In this document: in pieces, positions 44,873 through 50,822 of the stretch | Position numbering within the stretch: the stretch's first letter is position 1 | How the letters are laid out: the number at the start of each line of letters is the position of its first letter | Source: Bacteroidales bacterium | GTDB taxonomy: Bacteria; Bacteroidota; Bacteroidia; Bacteroidales; VadinHA17 | DNA: 53,383 nucleotides | Assembly (NCBI GenBank): GCA_007132995.1 | Contig: SLNP01000045.1 | Span: 1 to 53,383, forward strand | Direction of reading: 5' to 3' | The notes under the pieces: generated by a model | Database searches by the model: none | What the model was told of the DNA's origin: nothing | What the model saw: the letters and a program-made list of their open reading frames with translations, nothing else | Made by a program: the position numbers and the translations under genes

Positions 44873-45766
44873 CTATCTTGCCACCAGCAAAACAGCCCTG
44901 AAGAGCCGGAACGACTCAATAAAGTCCTGCTGAATAAACTCAACCGATCTGGGGCCGGAGCGCTCAACCCCGGGTATCAATTCCGCATTTTCCGCCTGGG
45001 CACTGTTTAGAAACTCTATCTCATACCTGTACGGACCGTTATGCCTGAGAGGAGATATCTGATTCCGCATCTCAATACCTCTGCGGGTATTATCCCTTAT
45101 CAGCTTCTGTGCTTCAGATGGCACCAGGGTATTGGCTGCGGTACGGCCAATTGACTCTTTAACCACAGAGGTGACAACCTCGCCGCCAAGCATATCCCTT
45201 ATCTGCTCACTAAGCGTCCTGTCGCCGGCAACCATAACCACCGGCACACCGAAATATCCGGCTATCATGGCATTTAGCTCAGTCTCTCCGACCTCTCTGC
45301 CATTCACCGTGAGTGAGTAGACAGAAGCCCCTGAGTAGGTATGGTCCAGCACCCCGTCGAACGAACCGGCTCTGGCGTGATAACCAATAAATATAACTGC
45401 ATCGAATGTCTCATCTATACCCTGCATCATGCTGAGTGGCTTGGGCGATCCGGTTATCAGGCGCGCTGCAGGATTGAGCTCATGAGCCAGAATATTTCTC
45501 ATACTTCCATGTGAGTCGTTAACAATAATTTCTGTAGCTCCGGCGTCAAGGGCACCCTGAATCGCGGCGTTAGCCTCTTCTGTAGCCCATCTGCGGGCCA
45601 TGCCATAATCGCTGCCACCGGCAGACACCTGATCTCCTGCCACAACACCGGCAAGCCCCTCCATGTCGACAGAGATAAAGACCCTGATTCCCTGCCCCGC
45701 ATTAAGGGATAATATTGAAACCAGAACTGAAACAGCGAAACATCCAAATAATTTTCTCATGGTCAT
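44873..45766 (-). CDS. Secreted M55 family (DppA-like) D-aminopeptidase
   Basis: 297 residues (alternative ATG 45760). A signal peptide (MRKLFGCFAVSVLVSILSL) is followed by the M55 metal-binding blocks VFISVDMEGLAGV, IIVNDSHGSMRN and VIFIGYHARAG, and by DHTYSGASVYSLTVNG. The Bacillus DppA enzyme is a self-compartmentalising zinc D-aminopeptidase acting on D-Ala peptides. Family members are often cytoplasmic; the signal here suggests periplasmic or outer-surface action, possibly on peptidoglycan-derived peptides (inference). It stands alone, with repeats after its stop. Confidence 0.88.
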   Translation of the reverse strand: MTMRKLFGCFAVSVLVSILSLNAGQGIRVFISVDMEGLAGVVAGDQVSAGGSDYGMARRWATEEANAAIQGALDAGATEIIVNDSHGSMRNILAHELNPAARLITGSPKPLSMMQGIDETFDAVIFIGYHARAGSFDGVLDHTYSGASVYSLTVNGREVGETELNAMIAGYFGVPVVMVAGDRTLSEQIRDMLGGEVVTSVVKESIGRTAANTLVPSEAQKLIRDNTRRGIEMRNQISPLRHNGPYRYEIEFLNSAQAENAELIPGVERSGPRSVEFIQQDFIESFRLFRAVLLVAR

Positions 45767-46038
45767 TGGTATAAGTTTTATGGTTATGGTGCGAATTTAA
45801 TAAATATTCTCTTTTTTCAGAGGGTACGGTATATCCGATAATCTGGTCCGGGGCAGCCGGACTATACATAAGGGCTAAACATTAGATGATATGTGCCGCA
45901 GCCCACTATGCATTATTGCTTCACAAGCTCTGTTATCAGAGGCGCCCTTTTACATCAAACTGAAACAGACCGGTAAAAAGCAATTTACCATTTGTAACCG
46001 CTTACCGTGAGAGTGCGCCGCTTATTGGTGCCGGCTCT
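45767..46038. other. Spacer between M55 peptidase and collagen/C1q-like gene
   Basis: 272 bp with no ORF recognised. A hairpin GTCCGG-GGCAG-CCGGAC lies at 45846-45862 without a T-run. No consensus promoter was found for the peptidase gene. Confidence 0.4.
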
Positions 46039-47541
46039 TTACCAGACCCTGAACCCGGAAAAAGTGCCGGTGCCGGTCTGGGTGGCTGTACCGGTGCTTA
46101 TAACCATGGTCACTGAATCGCCTGCAACCAGGCGCATTGTAATAGACCGAACTAATATATTTGATCCCCCAGATAGGTCAATAGCGATGTCTTCATACGG
46201 GTCTGAGTTATGATGTAACCTAACTTTTCTATCCCCACCTGAACCATCAGCCAGATAACTCACATTAAATGTATAAATCCCGGTTGCAGGAGCCGTAAAC
46301 TCTCCGGTAGAGGAGTTGAAGCCACCTCCATCATTATACTCAATCTCCGTCGGGGTGAACACCACATCTGCAAGCTGAGGAGCATCCTCCGACACTGTCC
46401 TCTTAGCCCTGAAAGCTATCATATGCTCTGAAAAGTCCAGCCTGCTTTCATGATCGCCCTCTGCCACTACCAGCTCAGAACCCTCAATGGTCATTGAGGT
46501 TATGACCTCATCGGTAAGGGATGCGAGGCTTACACTGTTGCCGTTAAGTATTGTAAGCATATTGCTCTCTTCGTCAAAAGAGAGAGCCTGCGATATATCT
46601 ACGCTGTTACCTCCCTGAATTGAGAGGGTACCGTTTTCACTGTTGTATTCCAGCTCCCTTGTCAGATTTACGCTATTGCCCCCGCTTAACGAAAGTTCAG
46701 CGGTAGAGGGATCGTAACTTAAAATCCTGTTCAGCACAACGCTGTTTCCACCATTTATCGTAAGGGCGCCACTCTCTTCATTATACTGAAGCACCCTTGA
46801 GAGGTCAACCTGAGAGGTGCTGTTGGTTATGCCAAGCTCCCGTGTGGCAGGATTCCAGAGCAGCGACTGCTCATCGGTATTGTCAAGATACTTTGACAGG
46901 TCAATATCTGTTGCTTCAGGATTATTCGAAATGCGCAGCAGGTTACCTGTCAGCACCAGATCCTGCGGTGGCCGGGTAAGACTCGACAGGTTAACTGTAT
47001 TTCCCCCTGAGATACTGAGATTTTGTCCTTCGAACGAAAGCTGCTGATCGTTAGAGGCGGGATCGCCCGGAGGGCCCTGTGGCCCCGGAGGGCCTTCCGG
47101 CCCCTGCGGACCGGGATGTAGCGACTGCAGCGCAAAAAGGGCGTAGGGTACTGCCATAAACTGCATTGTACCCATATTGGTAAACTCATTGAGGAACCTC
47201 ACCTCGACCTTCAGGAAGTGGTCTCCGGCTCCCCAGTCAACAGCGGCTACAGATTCGGCGGTTCCCCCGACAGGAGTTCCGGAACCGATAACCAGCGAGA
47301 AGACCCCATAGCGCGAGGTTTTGACCTCCTGGTGCAGCTCCTGGTAAACCACAGGCCCAAGGGGGTTATTGACTATAACAGAGAATCTCACATCTATCTC
47401 CCTGTCTGTCAGCTCCCTGCCCGCATCATCGCGGGCTACAGCCTGATAGTTGATGCCAGCGGGAACCGTCTGCCCCGAAAGCCCGGTAACAACCGCCGCC
47501 AGCACAAAAGTCACTATTCCCTTAAAAATAATATCCCTCAT
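46039..47541 (-). CDS. Secreted protein with collagen-like stretch, beta repeats and a C1q-like domain
   Basis: 500 residues with a signal peptide (about 1-23). The N-terminal region (GINYQAVARDDAGRELTD...) is a common Bacteroidota surface-protein module. A short Gly-X-Y segment follows at about 144-160 (GPQGPEGPPGPQGPPGD). Then come at least six beta repeats with the core (G/N)GNSVxLxxxL, such as LTINGGNSVVLNRIL and LSLSGGNSVNLTREL. The C-terminal 120 residues resemble the C1q/TNF jelly roll: FRAKRTVSEDA, then STGEFTAPATGIYTFNVSYL and a final GTFSGFRVW. The order collagen stalk then C1q head is like complement C1q. It follows the sorting-domain gene by 104 bp in the same direction. Confidence 0.8.
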   Translation of the reverse strand: MRDIIFKGIVTFVLAAVVTGLSGQTVPAGINYQAVARDDAGRELTDREIDVRFSVIVNNPLGPVVYQELHQEVKTSRYGVFSLVIGSGTPVGGTAESVAAVDWGAGDHFLKVEVRFLNEFTNMGTMQFMAVPYALFALQSLHPGPQGPEGPPGPQGPPGDPASNDQQLSFEGQNLSISGGNTVNLSSLTRPPQDLVLTGNLLRISNNPEATDIDLSKYLDNTDEQSLLWNPATRELGITNSTSQVDLSRVLQYNEESGALTINGGNSVVLNRILSYDPSTAELSLSGGNSVNLTRELEYNSENGTLSIQGGNSVDISQALSFDEESNMLTILNGNSVSLASLTDEVITSMTIEGSELVVAEGDHESRLDFSEHMIAFRAKRTVSEDAPQLADVVFTPTEIEYNDGGGFNSSTGEFTAPATGIYTFNVSYLADGSGGDRKVRLHHNSDPYEDIAIDLSGGSNILVRSITMRLVAGDSVTMVISTGTATQTGTGTFSGFRVW

Positions 47542-47645
47542 AACTGATTCTCTTAATAATCTGTCAAATCTATTTCAAAGATCTCTCCGGTCAACCGGAT
47601 ACAGGGATGCGCCAACACACACCCCATTCTGCAGGCACCTCAAGC

Positions 47646-48176
47646 TCATATAAGCAATATCCTGAACGAGCGGTCAATTTTGCCTTCATGGCAGCGAACC
47701 CTTACAATATGAAGACCTTTTACCCTGTTGCGCACCTCAAGCTGATGAACATGGAAATGGGTTTCGGTAAAAGAGAGGCGGTGATTGTACACCAGTATGC
47801 CTGCCATATTATATATCTCGATTATATAGTCTCTTGCACCCTCGCTGAAAACCCTGATATTAAGATGGTACATGGCAGGATTGGGATATACATTAACTCC
47901 GCTTCCCGGTGGCTGTTCAACCGGCCTGAAACGCAGCCGTGGCTGCTGAAACCCCTGTGTCAGATCCCGGTTACCCTCTGAAAAGTGCAACACAGCGGTC
48001 TCGCCAACAGTCTGTGAAAGGTGAATTCCGGATATAGCTGTTACTCCGGCTGCAGGAACCATAACCCTGTGCGACAGGTGAAGCCCGTTCTGAGCCGTAG
48101 CCGGTATACAGACAAAGAGTGCAGCAGCAGCAATTAATCCCCTTCCCGCAATCAATATATGCCTTAATCTGCTCAT
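47646..48176 (-). CDS. Small secreted protein with a T9SS-type sorting-like C-terminus
   Basis: 176 residues from ATG 48176, which starts a signal peptide (MSRLRHILIAGRGLIAAAAL); an upstream ATG at 48317 gives an implausible N-terminus and would cross the promoter. The region HLSQTVGETAVLHFSEG ... LTQGFQQP is typical of small Bacteroidota surface proteins. The C-terminal 75 residues start VYPNPAMYHLNIRV and end with a positively charged RSFRILLI strand, like a type A type IX secretion signal. It is cotranscribed with the collagen/C1q-like gene. Function unknown. Confidence 0.75.
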   Translation of the reverse strand: MSRLRHILIAGRGLIAAAALFVCIPATAQNGLHLSHRVMVPAAGVTAISGIHLSQTVGETAVLHFSEGNRDLTQGFQQPRLRFRPVEQPPGSGVNVYPNPAMYHLNIRVFSEGARDYIIEIYNMAGILVYNHRLSFTETHFHVHQLEVRNRVKGLHIVRVRCHEGKIDRSFRILLI

Positions 48177-48213
48177 TGGCACAATATCTGGTGCGCCGGC
48201 AAATAAGTTATTC

Positions 48214-48260
48214 GCTATTTTTGCAGCAGATAACGGCCCGGCGCAACTGCCAAAAATAGC
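48214..48260. promoter_or_regulatory. Inverted repeat with two opposed -7 elements (TATTTTTG)
   Basis: GCTATTTTTG (48214-48223) and CAAAAATAGC (48251-48260) are exact inverse complements. Each half holds a TATTTTTG element: the plus-strand one (48216-48223) points to rnhB, the minus-strand one (48258-48251) to the sorting-domain gene. The minus-strand copy has a TTG at 48283-48281, 22 bases upstream. Each transcript would run through the other promoter, so the two should interfere. Confidence 0.55.
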
Positions 48261-48307
48261 AAAAATGAGAAGAATAGCGCCAATAGTCTTAAAATTTGAG
48301 CATTGCA

Positions 48308-48913
48308 GTGTCTCCACTTATTGAATCATATCAAAAGGAGCTGACAGAAGCGGGTGTTGACGAGGCAGGCAGAGGCTGTCTGGCCGGGCCTGTGGCGGCA
48401 GCTGCCGTGATACTGCCCGCCAACCATTCAGTTGTGGGGCTGAATGACTCAAAGAGTCTGACACCAAAGAGAAGAGAGCATCTAAGAGAGAGTATCCGGT
48501 CTGCCGCTCTCTGCTGGCATGTTGCCTTCATAGGCAACGATACCATAGATGAAGTAAACATTCTTCGTGCCACATGGATGGCCATGCATGAATCTATTGC
48601 TGCACTAAAACCACAGCCCCGGTTCATAATCGTTGACGGCAACAGTTTCATCCCCTACGGCGATATTCCCCACAAAACTATTATTGGAGGTGACGCCCTA
48701 TATGCCTCAATCGCGGCCGCCTCGATACTGGCCAAAACCTTCAGAGATCAGTTTATGGAGCAGATAGATCTTGAATATCCTGAATATGGCTGGAAGAAAA
48801 ACAAAGGATACCCTACCAAAGAGCACCTGCATGCAATATCCAGATATGGGTTAACCAGATATCACAGGAAGAGCTTTGGCCCTTCCGGAAGGCAGCTTTC
48901 ATTAGGCATATAG
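48308..48913 (+). CDS. rnhB: Ribonuclease HII
   Basis: 201 residues from GTG 48308; a TTG at 48296 would add four. The metal-binding acidic residues are in EAGVDEAGRGCLAGPVAAAA near 14-33, and later blocks are LNDSKSLTPKRRE, FIIVDGNSF and AAASILAKTFRD. RNase HII removes single ribonucleotides and RNA primers from DNA duplexes in the cytoplasm. It lies 250 bp before rnhA on the same strand. Confidence 0.95.
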   Translation: MSPLIESYQKELTEAGVDEAGRGCLAGPVAAAAVILPANHSVVGLNDSKSLTPKRREHLRESIRSAALCWHVAFIGNDTIDEVNILRATWMAMHESIAALKPQPRFIIVDGNSFIPYGDIPHKTIIGGDALYASIAAASILAKTFRDQFMEQIDLEYPEYGWKKNKGYPTKEHLHAISRYGLTRYHRKSFGPSGRQLSLGI

Positions 48914-49092
48914 CTATAAGCGGAAGGGCGTTGTGATCATGCAGTGCCGCACCCTCACTCTGCACAGATGGCAACAGAGAGATCACTCTCCATTATGACA
49001 GGTTGTAGTGGTATGGCCTCCTATTGCACCGGCAATCTTTCAGCGCCCCTCTTTCTGAAATAATGCAGATAGCACACTGAGCCACTTTTTAC

Positions 49093-49100
49093 TATTTTTG
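49093..49100 (+). promoter_or_regulatory. Possible rnhA -7 element (TATTTTTG)
   Basis: TATTTTTG, 63 bp before the rnhA ATG, the same sequence as before dnaE and rnhB. The predicted start of transcription falls at the beginning of the hairpin at 49107-49141. Confidence 0.4.
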
Positions 49101-49106
49101 AGCCAC

Positions 49107-49141
49107 AAAAGGTGCTGCCTTTAAGGTAAGGCACCCCTTTT
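49107..49141 (+). terminator. Hairpin upstream of rnhA: rnhB terminator or rnhA 5' stem
   Basis: AAAAGG/CCTTTT (49107-49112, 49136-49141) and TGCCTT/AAGGCA (49116-49121, 49128-49133) form a two-part stem with a 6-base loop, ending in TTTT. The A-tract/T-tract flanks resemble an intrinsic terminator for rnhB, about 195 bp after its stop. If the -7 element just before it is active, the stem would instead be the very 5' end of the rnhA transcript. Confidence 0.45.
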
Positions 49142-49163
49142 CGGTAGAGAAGAGAGATCTGTT

Positions 49164-49634
49164 ATGGCTAAAGAGATAACAATATATACCGATGGTGCTG
49201 CAAGGGGCAATCCCGGTCCCGGCGGATATGGTGTCGTTCTTAAATCCGGAAGACACTACAGAGAGCTGTCAGGAGGATTTGAATGCACCACCAACAACAG
49301 GATGGAGCTTCTGGCAGTAATTAAGGGTCTTGAAGCCCTCAAGTTGCCTGGAAGCGATGTAACCGTATATACAGATTCAAAATATGTGAGTGACGCTGTC
49401 AACAAGGGGTGGCTTGCCGGTTGGGAGAAGAGTAATTTCAAAAAGAAGAAGAACATCGATCTGTGGAAGATGTTCCTTGAGCTCTACAGAAAGCACAATG
49501 TACGCTTTGTCTGGGTCAAGGGGCACTCAAATATTGAGGGTAATGAGCGGTGCGACAGACTGGCGGTAGAGGCCTCCAGACAGCCATCGCTACCGCCCGA
49601 CGAAGGCTTTATGGCAGACCCGCAAGGGCAGTAA
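49164..49634 (+). CDS. rnhA: Ribonuclease HI
   Basis: 156 residues. Catalytic residues occur in [19 protein letters not shown] (Asp near 9), [11 protein letters not shown] (Glu near 47), [12 protein letters not shown] (Asp near 72) and [15 protein letters not shown] (His and Asp near 119-129). It hydrolyses the RNA strand of RNA-DNA hybrids. Length and motifs match the E. coli RnhA class, including the basic KKKKNIDLW handle region. Confidence 0.96.
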   Translation: MAKEITIYTDGAARGNPGPGGYGVVLKSGRHYRELSGGFECTTNNRMELLAVIKGLEALKLPGSDVTVYTDSKYVSDAVNKGWLAGWEKSNFKKKKNIDLWKMFLELYRKHNVRFVWVKGHSNIEGNERCDRLAVEASRQPSLPPDEGFMADPQGQ

Positions 49635-49784
49635 TTACCAGAGGCACACCATCACTGCCCCATAAGAGATGGAAAAGCCGAAGCGACACCTCCGACCCAC
49701 TCCCGGGTTTCTCCGGCAGCGGCAAAACAGCCCGGCAGGGTATGACGCTCCGCGCCTCTCAGACCGGCAGGTGCAAAAAAAAGA

Positions 49785-49792
49785 TATATTTG
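49785..49792 (+). promoter_or_regulatory. Possible -7 element of the siaC-like gene (TATATTTG)
   Basis: TATATTTG, 21 bp before the ATG at 49814, predicting a leader of about 15 bases. No -33 TTG was found. Confidence 0.45.
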
Positions 49793-49813
49793 TTGTGAGA
49801 AAAGATACTCTCT

Positions 49814-50224
49814 ATGAAGCAGCTTTTTATTCCAGGGGGCGATATAACCCCCGAAATATTGTTCAATCCCGACTCCTGGCAACTGGCAATAAGAGGCAGA
49901 TCTGCTCCGGAAAATGCCAGAGAGATATACCTTCCTGCTGTCGAATGGCTGAACAGTTTGCTTAACAAGGTATTATCCGGCCATAACATCCCTGACCAAA
50001 TCAGCCCCACTCTCACCGTTTCCCTTGACTATTTCAACTCAACATCGGCTAAGTTCATATACGACATCTTTATGTTGCTCGGCAAGCTGCAGAAGCACAT
50101 CAAAGAGGTTAGCGTGATATGGGTTTTCGACCCCGATGACATCGACATGAAAGAGGCCGGAGAGGAGCTCGCCTCGATGGCAGGGCTCAGCCTGGAACTC
50201 AAAGAGAAGGGAGAGCACTCATGA
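49814..50224 (+). CDS. SiaC-like regulatory phosphoprotein (DUF1987)
   Basis: 136 residues, no signal. The family pattern is clear: TPEILFNPD near 12-20, IRGRSAPENA near 26-35, FYxP-like IYLPAVEWL, then the phosphoacceptor region SLDYFNSTSAKFI (70-82), and the acidic end WVFDPDDIDMKEAGEE. In Pseudomonas SiaC a Thr in the equivalent segment is phosphorylated by SiaB and dephosphorylated by SiaA. Candidate acceptors here are Ser 76, Thr 77 and Ser 78. A SiaB-like double kinase is at 2283 and a PP2C sensor at 28022, but neither adjoins it. It overlaps the next gene as ATGA. Confidence 0.83.
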   Translation: MKQLFIPGGDITPEILFNPDSWQLAIRGRSAPENAREIYLPAVEWLNSLLNKVLSGHNIPDQISPTLTVSLDYFNSTSAKFIYDIFMLLGKLQKHIKEVSVIWVFDPDDIDMKEAGEELASMAGLSLELKEKGEHS

Positions 50225-50715
50225 GGGGTCAGCCGGAGCTATATGAAACCCTCAGGAGCCTCAGGATAGAGTACGAGTACTATGAACATCCTCCGGTACC
50301 AACCATTGAGGCGGCGCTCGAACAGTGGCGGGACTTCGATTCGGGCCGCTGCAAGAACATATTCTTCCGCAACCACAAGGGCAATCGCCACTATCTTGTC
50401 ATTCTCGACCACCGTCAGCAGCTGAATATACATGATCTTGAGCAGCGGCTGCGACAGGGTAAGCTGACATTTGCATCGGAAAAGAGGCTAATGAAGTGGC
50501 TCGGACTTGCTCCCGGTTCTGTCTCTCCCTTCGGGCTTATAAACGATACCGAAAAGCATGTGCACCTATTCATCGAAAAGAGTCTCCTGAATTTCGAGCG
50601 CCTCGCCTTCCACCCAAATGTCAACACAGCATCGCTGGTTATCAGCACCAAAGATCTGATACGATTCCTGGACCACCACGGTAACAGCTACGAATTCCTC
50701 GATCTGGGCGCCTGA
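50221..50715 (+). CDS. Prolyl-tRNA deacylase (ProXp-ala/PrdX-like, YbaK fold)
   Basis: 164 residues. The YbaK/ProX editing fold shows IEYEYYEHPPVPTIEAA near 11-27, the key Lys in GRCKNIFFRNHKG near 40-52 and LGLAPGSVSPFGLIND near 98-113, then a terminal VNTASLVISTKDL. Such free-standing enzymes hydrolyse Ala mischarged on tRNA-Pro. Its ATG overlaps the stop of the SiaC-like gene (50221-50224), implying translational coupling of the two. Confidence 0.9.
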   Translation: MRGQPELYETLRSLRIEYEYYEHPPVPTIEAALEQWRDFDSGRCKNIFFRNHKGNRHYLVILDHRQQLNIHDLEQRLRQGKLTFASEKRLMKWLGLAPGSVSPFGLINDTEKHVHLFIEKSLLNFERLAFHPNVNTASLVISTKDLIRFLDHHGNSYEFLDLGA

Positions 50716-50822
50716 ATTGTAGCCCCGCCTTACTGTTTCACTGAAAAAAGTGTGTGTTTATGCAGCGCTCCGGGAAAAAGTGCGTCTTATCTCTGGTACC
50801 AAACCGAAAAAACCATAAATCG

